NCBI RefSeq assembly: GCF_005047595.1
Contig: NZ_SUPL01000008.1
Span: 88,854-152,853, forward strand
Source of the DNA: Pontimicrobium aquaticum
GTDB taxonomy: Bacteria > Bacteroidota > Bacteroidia > Flavobacteriales > Flavobacteriaceae
Reading direction: 5' to 3'
Length of the DNA stretch: 64,000 nucleotides
The stretch's first letter is position 1, and every line of letters begins with the position of its first letter. Both the position numbers and the translations under genes were made by a program. The notes under the pieces are model-generated. The model worked only from the letters and a program-made list of their open reading frames with translations. It did not search any database and was not told the DNA's origin. Of the stretch, positions 27,522-36,248 are shown in pieces.

Positions 27522-28338
27522 GTTTAGCTTCTTTTTTCTTTTGATTTTTAATGACCATTTTCGATATAAAAATACTTACTTGATATAATATAATAATTGG
27601 TATAGCAACAATAATTTGACTTGCAATATCAGGAGGCGTAATAATTGCTGATAATATTAGCACTATTACTAAAGCATATTTTCGATATTTCTTTAAAAAC
27701 TCAGGGGTAACTAACCCTATTTTTGTTAAGAAATAAATGATTATTGGTAATTCAAATACCAATCCTGATGCTAAAGCAGCAGATCTCACAAGCCCAATAA
27801 ACGACCCAATGTCTATTTGATTATCGACTAATGTTGAAATACTATAATTAGCTAAAAAATTAATAGATAATGGAGTGACAATATAATACCCAAATAATAC
27901 GCCTAAGAAGAATAAAAGGGATGAAATTATAATAAACCCTTTTGAATGTTTACGCTCGTTTGGATGCATTCCAGGGCTAATAAATTTCCAGAATTGATAA
28001 ATAACGTAAGGAAATGCAATAATAAAACCAGCTAAAATTGAGGTCCAAATATCGGCCGAAAACTGTCCAGCCATGGTTCTGTTTTGTAAAATTAAGGGCA
28101 TTTCTTCGGCACAAAATGTTGATTCAATACCAATAAAATTACCAGCTCTACATAAATAATCATAGGTAGGAAAACTCATTTGCTTAGGAGCAAAAATAAT
28201 TTTCTCGAACAAATGTTTACTAAACATGTATGCTAAAGAAGCCACAATAATAACGGCAGATGTTGCACGTATTAAATGCCATCTTAAATCTTCAAGATGG
28301 TCTAAAAAAGACATTTCGTTTACGTTTTTCTTTGCCAT
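27514..28338 (-). CDS. tatC: Sec-independent protein translocase subunit TatC
   Basis: Core membrane subunit of the twin-arginine translocase, which receives folded substrates carrying an RR signal. The 274 residues begin with the cytoplasmic EMSFLDHLEDLRWHLIRA, where the conserved glutamate and arginine bind the signal peptide, and include WKFISPGMHPNERKHSKGF near residue 140 and six hydrophobic helices. The loop after helix 1 is about 60 residues, longer than in E. coli. It shares one base with the kdsD stop. No tatA is in the window. Confidence 0.94.
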   Translation of the reverse strand: MAKKNVNEMSFLDHLEDLRWHLIRATSAVIIVASLAYMFSKHLFEKIIFAPKQMSFPTYDYLCRAGNFIGIESTFCAEEMPLILQNRTMAGQFSADIWTSILAGFIIAFPYVIYQFWKFISPGMHPNERKHSKGFIIISSLLFFLGVLFGYYIVTPLSINFLANYSISTLVDNQIDIGSFIGLVRSAALASGLVFELPIIIYFLTKIGLVTPEFLKKYRKYALVIVLILSAIITPPDIASQIIVAIPIIILYQVSIFISKMVIKNQKKKEAKHA

Positions 28339-29303
28339 TATAGTATGCCTTCTTTAATAAGATCATGTAAATGAACAACGCCAGCGTAATTACCATTTTC
28401 TTCAACTAATAACTGAGAAATATCATTGGCTTCCATAAGTTCCATAGCATCAACAGCCATAGCGTCATTATTAATACATTTTGGGTTAGCACCCATAATA
28501 TCTTTTGCTGTAAAGTTCGAAAAATCATCTGTTTTACTTAACATGCGTCGTAAATCACCATCGGTAATAATACCTACAACTTTATTGTTTTCAACAACAG
28601 CAGTTACGCCTAACATTTTTTCAGATATTTCAATAATCACATCTTTGATTTTAGTGTCTTTAGTAACTTTTGGTTTTAGGTTTACAGAAGACATATCGCT
28701 AACGCGTAAGTATAATTTTTTTCCTAAGGCACCTCCAGGATGGTATTTAGCAAAATCTTTGCTGGAAAATCCTCGTAATTCTAATAAGCAAACTGCTAAA
28801 GCATCTCCCATTACCAATTGAGCTGTAGTACTGGTTGTTGGTGCTAAATTGTTTGGGCAAGCTTCTTTTTCAACAAAAGTGTTTAAAACATAATCGGCAT
28901 TTTTGCCCAAAAACGAGTCTTTGTTTCCAGTAATGGCAATCATTTTATTTGGGCCATTCTTAATTAAAGGAACCAAAACCTTTATCTCTGGGGTATTACC
29001 ACTTTTAGAGATACATATAACAACATCGTCTTCTAAAATAAGTCCTAGGTCACCATGAATAGCATCAGCAGCATGCATAAAAACAGCTGGTGTGCCAGTA
29101 GAATTTAAGGTAGCAACAATTTTATTAGCAATGATGGCACTTTTACCAATACCAGTTATAATAACTCTTCCTTTTGAATTGTATAATAATTTAACCGATT
29201 TGGAAAAGTCGTCATTCAATAAATTAGAAAGATTAGCTATAGCCTGACTTTCCATATTTATAGTGTCTTTGGCTAGATTTAAAATAGATTTTGAAGTATT
29301 CAA
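28338..29303 (-). CDS. kdsD: D-arabinose-5-phosphate isomerase (KpsF/GutQ/KdsD family)
   Basis: Interconverts ribulose-5-phosphate and arabinose-5-phosphate, the first step toward Kdo for LPS core. The 321 residues have an N-terminal SIS domain (VIITGIGKSAIIANKIVATLNSTG near residue 48, CISKSGNTPEIKV near 96 and TTSTTAQLVMGDALAV near 156). Two CBS domains (residues about 205-320) follow, with ITDGDLRRML between them. This is the usual full-length architecture. It is encoded in a run with tatC, an AhpD-like gene and lptB. Sugar-alcohol GutQ paralogues share the fold, but the LPS context favours KdsD. Confidence 0.92.
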   Translation of the reverse strand: MNTSKSILNLAKDTINMESQAIANLSNLLNDDFSKSVKLLYNSKGRVIITGIGKSAIIANKIVATLNSTGTPAVFMHAADAIHGDLGLILEDDVVICISKSGNTPEIKVLVPLIKNGPNKMIAITGNKDSFLGKNADYVLNTFVEKEACPNNLAPTTSTTAQLVMGDALAVCLLELRGFSSKDFAKYHPGGALGKKLYLRVSDMSSVNLKPKVTKDTKIKDVIIEISEKMLGVTAVVENNKVVGIITDGDLRRMLSKTDDFSNFTAKDIMGANPKCINNDAMAVDAMELMEANDISQLLVEENGNYAGVVHLHDLIKEGIL

Positions 29304-29430
29304 AATTTATAATTTTTGAGTTTGATGTATTTTAAAGATTTTACTATCTTTAAAAGTCGTTTAAATTGTATTACTTTTAAGTAAATAAAATAATAATACA
29401 AAAAAACGAAAAAAAATAATGAGAGTTCTC

Positions 29431-29438
29431 TAAATTTG
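29431..29438 (+). promoter_or_regulatory. Candidate -7 box upstream of recQ
   Basis: TAAATTTG matches the Bacteroidota -7 consensus TANNTTTG exactly and lies 62 bases before the recQ start. No clear TTTG is found 19-21 bases upstream, so the match may be by chance in AT-rich DNA. Confidence 0.35.
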
Positions 29439-29499
29439 AATATTTAATAACTCTTATTATAAAATTTGATTTAGCATAATAAAAGAAACTGAGGGATTA

Positions 29500-31701
29500 A
29501 TGAGTTTTGATAAAAACGATCTACACCAAGCCTTAAAAAAATATTTTGGGTTTGATAAATTTAAAGGGCTCCAAGAAGAAGTAATTAAAAGCGTTGTTTC
29601 GGGTAATAATACATTTGTTATCATGCCAACAGGTGGAGGCAAATCTTTATGTTACCAACTTCCAGCACTTATGAAAGAAGGAACAGCTATTGTAGTGTCT
29701 CCTTTAATAGCTTTAATGAAAAACCAAGTAGATGCTATTAGAGGCGTGTCTAATGAAGAGGGTGTTGCACATGTATTAAATTCTTCATTAAATAAAACTG
29801 AAGTTAAGCGTGTAAAGTCCGATATAGAAAATGGCATTACCAAATTGCTTTACGTAGCACCAGAATCACTAACCAAAGAAGAACATGTTGAGTTTTTAAG
29901 AACTCAAAAAATCTCTTTTATGGCAATAGACGAAGCGCATTGTATAAGTGAATGGGGTCATGACTTTAGACCAGAATACAGAAATTTACGTCATATTATT
30001 AAGCGCATTGGAGATAATATTCCAATGATAGGTTTAACTGCTACAGCCACACCAAAAGTTCAAGAAGATATTTTAAAAAACTTAGGTATAACAGATGCTA
30101 AAACATTTAAAGCATCATTTAACAGGCCAAACTTATTTTACGAAGTACGTCCTAAAACCAAAAATGTTGACGCAGATATTATCCGTTTTGTTCGTCAAAA
30201 TCAGGGTAAATCTGGAATCGTTTATTGTTTAAGTAGAAAGCGCGTAGAAGAACTTGCACAAGTATTACAAGTAAATGGTGTTAATGCTGTACCATACCAT
30301 GCAGGCTTAGATGCCAAAACAAGAGCAAAACATCAAGATATGTTTTTAATGGAAGATGCCGATGTTGTGGTTGCTACCATAGCTTTTGGAATGGGAATTG
30401 ACAAGCCAGATGTCCGTTTTGTTATTCATCATGATATTCCCAAAAGTATCGAAAGTTATTATCAAGAAACTGGTAGAGCAGGACGTGATGGTGGTGAAGG
30501 GCATTGTTTAGCTTATTATGCCTATAAGGATATTGAAAAACTCGAAAAGTTTATGTCTGGTAAACCTGTTGCCGAACAAGAAATAGGGCACGCATTGCTG
30601 CAAGAAGTGGTCGCGTTTGCCGAAACATCTATATCTCGACGAAAATTCATCTTGCATTATTTTGGTGAAGAGTTTGATAATGAAACTGGGGAAGGTGGCG
30701 ATATGGATGACAATGTTAGAAATCCAAAAAAGAAGGTTGAAGCTAAAGATGAAGTAGCAACATTAATTGATGTGGTAGGTAAAACAAACGAAACTTATAA
30801 AAGCAAAGACTTAGTTAATGTAATAATAGGTAAAGAAAATGCGCTTATAAAATCTCATAAAACAGATGCTCAACCATTTTTTGGTATTGGAAAAGAAAAG
30901 GACAATAAATTCTGGATGGCACTTATACGACAAGTACTAGTTGCTGGATATTTAAAGAAAGATATTGAAACATATGGTGTTTTAAAAGTTACTGATTTTG
31001 GCAGAGCGTTTGTTAAAAATCCAACATCTTTTATGATGACTAAAGACCACGTATTTGATGAAGGAGATGATTCAGGAATTATCACAGCATCAAAAGGTGG
31101 AGGTGCTTCGGTAGATGAGAACTTAATGAACATGCTTAAAGATTTACGCAAGCGAAACGCTAAAAAATTAGGTGTGCCACCATTTGTAATTTTTCAAGAT
31201 TCTTCGTTAGAAGATATGGCTTTAAAATACCCTATTTCAATGGAAGAATTATCTAATGTACATGGAGTTGGAGAAGGAAAGGCGAAAAAATATGGACGAG
31301 ATTTCATTAATTTAATAGCAACTTATGTTGAAGATAATGATATTGTAAGACCAGAAGATATGATTGTAAAATCGACTGGATCTAACTCAGCTTTAAAGCT
31401 ATACATTATTCAAAATATAGATAGAAAATTACCATTAGATGATATTGCTTCTGCAAAAGGTATGGAAATGCAAGACTTTGTAAAAGAGATGGAAGCTATT
31501 GTATATTCAGGAACCAAACTTAATATTAATTATTGGTTAGATGATATACTTGACGAAGACCAGCAAGAAGAAATTCATGATTACTTTATGGAATCTGAAA
31601 CCGATAAAATAGATGATGCCATTGAAGAATTTGATGGCGATTATGATGACGAAGAATTACGTCTTTACCGCATCAAGTTTATAAGTGAAGTGGCTAATTA
31701 A
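29500..31701 (+). CDS. recQ: ATP-dependent DNA helicase RecQ, variant without the zinc cysteines
   Basis: 3'-5' superfamily-2 helicase acting in recombination and replication repair. The 733 residues have the motif 0 region (YFGFDKFKGLQEEVI), Walker A (MPTGGGKSLCYQLPA) near residue 45, DEAH in IDEAHCISEWGHDFRPEY near 145, and motif VI YYQETGRAGRDG near 325. A winged-helix RQC region, an HRDC domain near residues 560-640 and an acidic C-terminal extension of about 90 residues follow. The segment aligned with the E. coli zinc module (ISRRKFILHYFGEEF and the next 30 residues) has no cysteine, whereas the E. coli enzyme uses four. The helicase motifs are intact, so activity is expected. Confidence 0.95.
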   Translation: MSFDKNDLHQALKKYFGFDKFKGLQEEVIKSVVSGNNTFVIMPTGGGKSLCYQLPALMKEGTAIVVSPLIALMKNQVDAIRGVSNEEGVAHVLNSSLNKTEVKRVKSDIENGITKLLYVAPESLTKEEHVEFLRTQKISFMAIDEAHCISEWGHDFRPEYRNLRHIIKRIGDNIPMIGLTATATPKVQEDILKNLGITDAKTFKASFNRPNLFYEVRPKTKNVDADIIRFVRQNQGKSGIVYCLSRKRVEELAQVLQVNGVNAVPYHAGLDAKTRAKHQDMFLMEDADVVVATIAFGMGIDKPDVRFVIHHDIPKSIESYYQETGRAGRDGGEGHCLAYYAYKDIEKLEKFMSGKPVAEQEIGHALLQEVVAFAETSISRRKFILHYFGEEFDNETGEGGDMDDNVRNPKKKVEAKDEVATLIDVVGKTNETYKSKDLVNVIIGKENALIKSHKTDAQPFFGIGKEKDNKFWMALIRQVLVAGYLKKDIETYGVLKVTDFGRAFVKNPTSFMMTKDHVFDEGDDSGIITASKGGGASVDENLMNMLKDLRKRNAKKLGVPPFVIFQDSSLEDMALKYPISMEELSNVHGVGEGKAKKYGRDFINLIATYVEDNDIVRPEDMIVKSTGSNSALKLYIIQNIDRKLPLDDIASAKGMEMQDFVKEMEAIVYSGTKLNINYWLDDILDEDQQEEIHDYFMESETDKIDDAIEEFDGDYDDEELRLYRIKFISEVAN

Positions 31702-31703
31702 AT

Positions 31704-32141
31704 TTAAGTAGCTTTAAAAATAACATCTTGTTTTTTAGTTATCACTTGAAGGCTTTTAATTTTTGAATTTTTAAGCTTCTCTATTTGTTTTTTTTCAATA
31801 TCAAAATCTATGGCAGTAATAAAACTGTTTGGAATCTCACCAAAATCAGATTTTAATTCATCCATATTAGACTTTAGTGTCAAGTCAAAATCTTTACAGT
31901 TAATAGTGATTTTTACCCCTTTAAATGTTTTAATTTTAAACTTACCCACAATAACTACTTTAAAATAGTAATAACCAGCAAGCTTATCCATTCCAGCAAA
32001 CATGATGTTTTTACTGGAAATAGCAAATGGTTTATCTTCAATAGGAGCCATTATTTTTTCTAAAAACAATGTATCTTGAATATCATCATTAGTATTGTTT
32101 TTACTAAAAGCAGTTAATATGTTATTAAAAGAAAATTTCAT
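31704..32141 (-). CDS. Conserved-looking hypothetical protein
   Basis: A 145-residue protein I do not recognise. It has no signal peptide, no long hydrophobic segment and no cysteine pair. It alternates strands of charged and hydrophobic residues (FKVVIVGKFKIKTFKGVKITINC near the middle) and ends in a lysine-rich helix, suggesting a small soluble beta-rich protein. It ends two bases from the convergent recQ stop, and its 5' side faces the cyclophilin-FKBP gene across 120 bases. Codon use looks ordinary. Confidence 0.6.
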   Translation of the reverse strand: MKFSFNNILTAFSKNNTNDDIQDTLFLEKIMAPIEDKPFAISSKNIMFAGMDKLAGYYYFKVVIVGKFKIKTFKGVKITINCKDFDLTLKSNMDELKSDFGEIPNSFITAIDFDIEKKQIEKLKNSKIKSLQVITKKQDVIFKAT

Positions 32142-32230
32142 AAATTAGTATTTATACAAACATACTAAAGCCATTTATATAGTTAAAGTAAAAACCCTTA
32201 ATTCATTAACTTATAAATCATAAAACCTTG

Positions 32231-32238
32231 TATCTTTG
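32231..32238 (+). promoter_or_regulatory. -7 promoter box of the cyclophilin-FKBP gene
   Basis: TATCTTTG followed by CA is an exact TANNTTTG match in the TANCTTTGCA form often seen in Flavobacteriaceae, 24 bases before the ATG at 32262. A clear -33 TTTG is not seen at the usual spacing. Confidence 0.6.
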
Positions 32239-32261
32239 CACCTCATTAAAAAAATTAAGTA

Positions 32262-33194
32262 ATGCAAGACGGTTTATACGCAAAATTTAATACAAGTAAA
32301 GGCGAGATTTTAGTCGCTTTAGAATACCAAAAAACACCTGGAACAGTAGGAAACTTTGTTGCTTTAGCAGAAGGAAATTTAGAGAATTCGGCCAAGCCAC
32401 AAGGAAATCCTTATTATGATGGATTAAAATTTCACAGAGTTATTCCAGATTTCATGATTCAAGGTGGTTGTCCACTTGGAACAGGAACAGGAAATCCAGG
32501 ATACCAATTTGATGACGAAATCCATCCAGATTTAAAACATGATGGACCAGGTGTATTATCTATGGCAAATGCTGGGCCAGGAACCAACGGAAGTCAGTTT
32601 TTTATCACGCATGTTGAAACAGCTTGGTTAGACGGCAAACACACTGTTTTTGGAAAAGTAACCGAAGGTCAGGAAATTGTTAATGCAATTGCACAAGGAG
32701 ACCTTATTGAAAGCCTAGAAATTATTAGGGTAGGTGAAGAAGCAGAGTCTTTTAACGCCATAGAGGCTTTTAGAACTTTTGAAGGCGCCAGAGAAAAAAG
32801 ATTGGCAGAAGCTAAAGCAAAGACTGAAGCTGAAATGGAGAAATTAGCCTCAGGTTTTAATAAAACTAATAGCGGATTGCGTTACCAAATACTTCAAGAA
32901 GGACAAGGAACTAAAGCTGAAAAAGGTAAAACGGTTTCAGTGCACTATAAAGGTCAATTAACCGACGGAACTGTATTTGATTCGTCATATAAACGCAATC
33001 AACCAATAGATTTTGCTTTAGGTGTAGGCCAAGTAATTCCAGGTTGGGATGAAGGAATTCAATTACTTAAAGTAGGAGATAAGGCTCGTTTTGTAATACC
33101 AAGCGATTTAGCTTATGGTAGTGCAGGAGCTGGTGGAGTAATTCCTCCTGATGCGACATTGATTTTTGATGTTGAATTAATGAATATAAAGTAA
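32262..33194 (+). CDS. Dual-family peptidyl-prolyl isomerase: cyclophilin-FKBP fusion
   Basis: Protein-folding catalyst combining two unrelated isomerase families in one chain of 310 residues. Residues 5-158 are a cyclophilin (catalytic R59 in [35 protein letters not shown] at 110-131). A charged helical linker (about 165-200) connects to an FKBP domain ([18 protein letters not shown] near 226, [20 protein letters not shown] near 258, PSDLAYGS and [12 protein letters not shown]). There is no signal peptide, so it should be cytoplasmic. Such cyclophilin-FKBP proteins have been described from flavobacteria and a few other microbes. A clear promoter box and terminator bracket it as a single-gene unit. 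Confidence 0.94.
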   Translation: MQDGLYAKFNTSKGEILVALEYQKTPGTVGNFVALAEGNLENSAKPQGNPYYDGLKFHRVIPDFMIQGGCPLGTGTGNPGYQFDDEIHPDLKHDGPGVLSMANAGPGTNGSQFFITHVETAWLDGKHTVFGKVTEGQEIVNAIAQGDLIESLEIIRVGEEAESFNAIEAFRTFEGAREKRLAEAKAKTEAEMEKLASGFNKTNSGLRYQILQEGQGTKAEKGKTVSVHYKGQLTDGTVFDSSYKRNQPIDFALGVGQVIPGWDEGIQLLKVGDKARFVIPSDLAYGSAGAGGVIPPDATLIFDVELMNIK

Positions 33195-33220
33195 TACATA
33201 CAAAATAAAAATAATTAAAA

Positions 33221-33243
33221 GCCACTTAATAGTGGCTTTTTTT
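33221..33243 (+). terminator. Intrinsic terminator after the cyclophilin-FKBP gene
   Basis: GCCACT and AGTGGC pair across a TAAT loop and are followed by seven T's, 27 bases after the stop codon. A run of four A's upstream could extend the stem. Confidence 0.85.
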
Positions 33244-33323
33244 GTTGCCTATTTGGTTAATAAAATAATAATTTAACCACTAAAACGTTTTGTTATTTAA
33301 CCCTCAGTTTGCTAATTTTATAA

Positions 33324-33336
33324 CAATTAATCCAAA
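33324..33336 (+). repeat. Conserved leader segment, copy 1
   Basis: CAATTAATCCAAA occurs six bases before the ATG of the first small exported protein and again at 33839-33851 before the ATG of its paralogue. It supports a tandem duplication that included the 5' leader. Confidence 0.6.
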
Positions 33337-33341
33337 GAACA

Positions 33342-33701
33342 ATGAACTTTAAAAAGTATTTACTTTTAGTGGGTATATCGCTATTATCAACAGTTGGTGT
33401 TTTTGCCCAAGAAGGAGGACTTATTTCGTCTATTGATGATTTCTCGATAGATAAAATAGAATATAACCCTAATGGAATTAGGATTTTAGCTTTTGATAAC
33501 ACATTGGAAATGGAGTTTAAAAACGAAGTTTCTAATTTAAGATACGAGGTTATTAATAATAAAGGAGATTTGTTATTGAGTAAAGAGGAAGCCACTTCAA
33601 AAAAAACATTGTTAAACATCTCTAAACTAAAAGAAGGAACTTATTATATTAGAGTTTTTTCAGATCAAGTAAAAGATTTTCTAAAATTCAAAAAAACATA
33701 A
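33342..33701 (+). CDS. Small exported beta-rich protein resembling a stand-alone T9SS C-terminal domain, copy A
   Basis: A 119-residue protein with a signal peptide (FKKYLLLVGISLLSTVGVFA, then Q). The mature part is about 95 residues of predicted beta strands. The order YNPNGIRIL, LRYEVINNKGDLLL, LNISKLKEGTYYIRV, FLKFKK parallels the strand pattern of type IX secretion type-A sorting domains (NP....I, V.N..G, LDLS.L..G.Y...I, K.IK). Here it is the whole protein instead of the tail of a large cargo. It is paralogous to the next gene (33857) and shares a leader motif with it. Whether it is secreted, periplasmic or simply uses the same fold is unknown. Confidence 0.72.
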   Translation: MNFKKYLLLVGISLLSTVGVFAQEGGLISSIDDFSIDKIEYNPNGIRILAFDNTLEMEFKNEVSNLRYEVINNKGDLLLSKEEATSKKTLLNISKLKEGTYYIRVFSDQVKDFLKFKKT

Positions 33702-33730
33702 GCATAAAAACGTTACTAATGAATAATATG

Positions 33731-33755
33731 AAACTGCTTTTTAGCGGTTTTTTTT
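33731..33755 (+). terminator. Terminator between the two small paralogues
   Basis: AAACTGC and GCGGTTT pair with one T-G wobble across a TTTTTA loop and run into eight T's. It separates the paralogues into individual transcription units. Confidence 0.65.
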
Positions 33756-33838
33756 GTAATTCTATTTTTTTTACGGATTAAAATGCACCACTCATCTTAA
33801 TTTTTTGATATTTAAATAACTGTAAATTAAGTTCATAG

Positions 33839-33851
33839 CAATTAATCCAAA
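33839..33851 (+). repeat. Conserved leader segment, copy 2
   Basis: Second occurrence of CAATTAATCCAAA, five bases before the ATG of the second small exported protein; see 33324-33336. Confidence 0.6.
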
Positions 33852-33856
33852 TACCT

Positions 33857-34225
33857 ATGAAACTAAATAAGTTCGCGTTAACTGCGTTGTTAATGCTATT
33901 TTCCGTTATTGCAACAAATGCTCAAGAAAATAATGACGTTGCACTTTTAGATGATAAAAATTCTTTAGAGTTACCAAAAATCGAATATAACCCAAGTGGA
34001 GTTAGCTTAAATATTATAGATAATACTTTGGCATTATATTTTAAACATAGAATGGTAAATTTAAGATGTGAAGTTATCAATAAAAAAGGAGAGGTTTTAA
34101 TGCTTAAAAAAGCTAGAAGTACTCAATATTCTACTTTAGATATTTCTAAATTAAAAAGAGGTACTTACTTTTTAAGAATTTATGATGGTACACTAAAAGA
34201 ATTTATAAAATTCTCTAAAAAATAA
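33857..34225 (+). CDS. Small exported beta-rich protein resembling a stand-alone T9SS C-terminal domain, copy B
   Basis: A 122-residue paralogue of the gene at 33342. It has a signal peptide (KLNKFALTALLMLFSVIATNA) and then the same strand order: IEYNPSGVSLNIIDNTL, LRCEVINKKGEVLM, LDISKLKRGTYFLRIYD, EFIKFSKK. IEYNP.G, EVIN.KG and ISKLK.GTY are shared with copy A. The mature protein has one cysteine and a high lysine content. It has its own leader and is separated from copy A by a terminator. The next gene starts 23 bases downstream. Function unknown; the resemblance to sorting-domain strands is by eye. Confidence 0.72.
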   Translation: MKLNKFALTALLMLFSVIATNAQENNDVALLDDKNSLELPKIEYNPSGVSLNIIDNTLALYFKHRMVNLRCEVINKKGEVLMLKKARSTQYSTLDISKLKRGTYFLRIYDGTLKEFIKFSKK

Positions 34226-34248
34226 AATTAGCGGCATATTTTTGTTAC

Positions 34249-34800
34249 ATGACAAAGCAAACGCTAGAAAAATTAAAGTATCCTATTGGATCTTTTGCAG
34301 CTCCAAAAGTTATTACAAGCAACCATATTAATAATTGGATTGATGTTTTAGAAGAATTCCCTTTCAAATTAAAGAACTTGGTATTGCATCTTAATAATGA
34401 ACAATTAGATACACCTTATCGAGATGGAGGTTGGACCATAAGGCAAGTTGTACATCACGTATCAGATAGCCATCACCATAGTTATATTCGTTTTAAATGG
34501 GCTTTAACCGAAGATAAACCTGTTATAAAATATTATCATGAACAGCTATGGGCTGAATTGCCAGACGCTAAATACGCGCCAATAAAACTGTCGTTAGACC
34601 ACTTAGCAGCAGTACACTCTAAGCTTGTATATTTATTAAAAAGCTTGACTGAAGATGATTTAAATAAGAGTTTTATTCATCCAGAACACAACCAAGAGGT
34701 CAGGTTAAAAAAGAATATTGGTATTTATGCATGGCATAGTAATCATCATTATGCACATATTGAAAATTTATTAAAACGAAAGAATTGGTTAAGCCAATAA
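34249..34800 (+). CDS. DinB/YfiT-like putative metal-dependent transferase
   Basis: A 183-residue four-helix-bundle protein of the DinB superfamily, closest in pattern to YfiT-type bacillithiol transferases. YRDGGWTIRQVVHHVSDSHHH (residues 65-85) and the late WHSNHHYAHIE supply the histidines for a divalent-metal site. PIGSF and the YPIG opening are typical of the YfiT subgroup. Whether this organism makes bacillithiol cannot be seen here, so the thiol substrate is uncertain. The 3' end overlaps the convergent GNAT gene by 12 bases. Confidence 0.85.
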   Translation: MTKQTLEKLKYPIGSFAAPKVITSNHINNWIDVLEEFPFKLKNLVLHLNNEQLDTPYRDGGWTIRQVVHHVSDSHHHSYIRFKWALTEDKPVIKYYHEQLWAELPDAKYAPIKLSLDHLAAVHSKLVYLLKSLTEDDLNKSFIHPEHNQEVRLKKNIGIYAWHSNHHYAHIENLLKRKNWLSQ

Positions 34801-35241
34801 TTTCTCGAAGCAAACACTATTATCTACTCCAGCATATTGATCGTAATTAGGAATAATATTATAACCCGTTTTTTTGTAAAGAGCAATGGCTTTGGGTTGC
34901 TTTTTTCCAGTTTCAAGAATGCAACGTTTATAACCTAATTGATGTGCCCAACATTCTAATTCACTTAAAACTTTTGTAGCAATTCCTTTGCCTCTTGTAA
35001 TCGGTAAAGTGTACATACGTTTTATTTCTACAGTTACTTTGTCATATTCTTTTAAAGCACCACAAGCAATAGGAGAGTTGTTATTGTAAGCAACAACGGC
35101 ATGTTTTATGGCGTCTATACCATTGTATTGATTATAAAATTCATGGTCTTCACCATCAGATATAGCAAGGTCTTTATTTAATAATTTTACTAATTCAATG
35201 AAGTCTGTATTTGAAGAATCTGTTTTTTGGAACCGAATCAT
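34789..35241 (-). CDS. GNAT-family N-acetyltransferase
   Basis: A 150-residue acetyl-CoA-dependent acetyltransferase. The acetyl-CoA pyrophosphate loop is in YTLPITRGKGIATKVLSELE (residues 77-96; R/Q-x-x-G-x-G/A pattern), followed by a strand and GYKRCILETGKKQPKAIALYKKTGY, the usual C-terminal GNAT segment. The substrate is unknown. It is convergent with the DinB-like gene (12-base overlap) and 11 bases downstream of the thioredoxin-like gene on the same strand. Confidence 0.9.
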   Translation of the reverse strand: MIRFQKTDSSNTDFIELVKLLNKDLAISDGEDHEFYNQYNGIDAIKHAVVAYNNNSPIACGALKEYDKVTVEIKRMYTLPITRGKGIATKVLSELECWAHQLGYKRCILETGKKQPKAIALYKKTGYNIIPNYDQYAGVDNSVCFEKLLA

Positions 35242-35252
35242 AAAAAACTAAA

Positions 35253-35810
35253 TTAATTTTTCCACTTAATATTACAACCAATACTTGGTTTTTGTACACT
35301 AGAATTAACCGTGCTGTTTAAAAGACATTCTAAAGCATGTCTTAAATCTTTTCCTGTAACAGGAACACTGTTTCCTGGTCTAGAGTCGTCTAACTGACCT
35401 CTGTAAACTAACTTTAAAGCATCATTAAAAACATAAATATCTGGTGTGCAAGCAGCATCATAAGCTTTTGCTACTTCTTGAGTTTTATCATACAAATAAG
35501 GGAAAGGATAATTGTTATTTTTAGCATGAGTTTTCATTTTTTCAGGAGAATCCTGTGGATAATTAACCACATCATTACTTGAAATTGCTATAAAGTTTAT
35601 GTCTAAATCCATATAGTGCTTAGAAATAGCAACCAAAGCTTCGTTTACATGAATAACAAAGGGACAATGATTGCAAATAAACATGATTACAGTGCCTTTT
35701 TTTCCTTTAAGCTCATCAAAGCTTTTGTAAGTTCCTGAAATAGTATCAAGTAAATTAAAATCAGGTGCCTTTGTATCTAAAGGGAGCATATTTGAAGGGG
35801 TTCTTGACAT
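35253..35810 (-). CDS. Thioredoxin-fold AhpC/TSA-like protein
   Basis: A 185-residue redox protein of the peroxiredoxin/ResA-like group. APDFNLLDTISG begins the fold, VIMFICNHCPF holds the C46-x-x-C49 pair directly after the first core strand, and the cis-proline region is CTPDIYVF near residue 137. There is no signal peptide, so it should be cytoplasmic, unlike exported TlpA/ResA proteins. The CNHCPFV motif is typical of a thioredoxin subfamily common in Bacteroidota. The partner is unknown. Confidence 0.88.
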   Translation of the reverse strand: MSRTPSNMLPLDTKAPDFNLLDTISGTYKSFDELKGKKGTVIMFICNHCPFVIHVNEALVAISKHYMDLDINFIAISSNDVVNYPQDSPEKMKTHAKNNNYPFPYLYDKTQEVAKAYDAACTPDIYVFNDALKLVYRGQLDDSRPGNSVPVTGKDLRHALECLLNSTVNSSVQKPSIGCNIKWKN

Positions 35811-35909
35811 GATTGTATTTTGATATTCATCAAAAATAAAGAAACCTCAAGATTAAACATAATTGTAAATTAAAATTTATATCTTCAACTTTAAACTAAA
35901 AGTTAATAC

Positions 35910-36245
35910 ATGAAGGAAACCATTTCTTTTGAAGATTTTACAAAGGTTGATTTAAGAGTAGGTACAATAATAGAAGTAAACGATTTTCCTAAAGCCAAAA
36001 ACCCAGCGTATCAATTAACTATCGATTTTGGTGATTTAGGAATAAAAAAGTCATCAGCGCAAATTACAACACGATACACTAAAGAAGCACTGTTAAATAA
36101 GCAAATAATCGCTACTGTTAACTTTCCTAAAAAACAAATAGCTGATTTTATGAGTGAATGTTTAGTAATGGGAGCAGTTAAGGGTAAAGATGTTGTGCTA
36201 CTACATCCAGAACTTAAGGTAAAAAACGGAGCAACTGTAAATTAG
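35910..36245 (+). CDS. csaA: tRNA-binding-domain protein, CsaA-like
   Basis: A 111-residue OB-fold protein consisting of only the tRNA-binding domain found at the C-terminus of some methionyl-tRNA synthetases. FEDFTKVDLRVGTIIEVNDFPKAKNPAYQLTIDFG and the SSAQIT.RYT segment are characteristic, and MGAVKGKDVVLLHPE is the late conserved block. CsaA has been described as a secretion-related chaperone in Bacillus; whether that applies here is unknown. It lies three bases upstream of the symporter-like gene. Confidence 0.9.
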   Translation: MKETISFEDFTKVDLRVGTIIEVNDFPKAKNPAYQLTIDFGDLGIKKSSAQITTRYTKEALLNKQIIATVNFPKKQIADFMSECLVMGAVKGKDVVLLHPELKVKNGATVN

Positions 36246-36248
36246 TAT

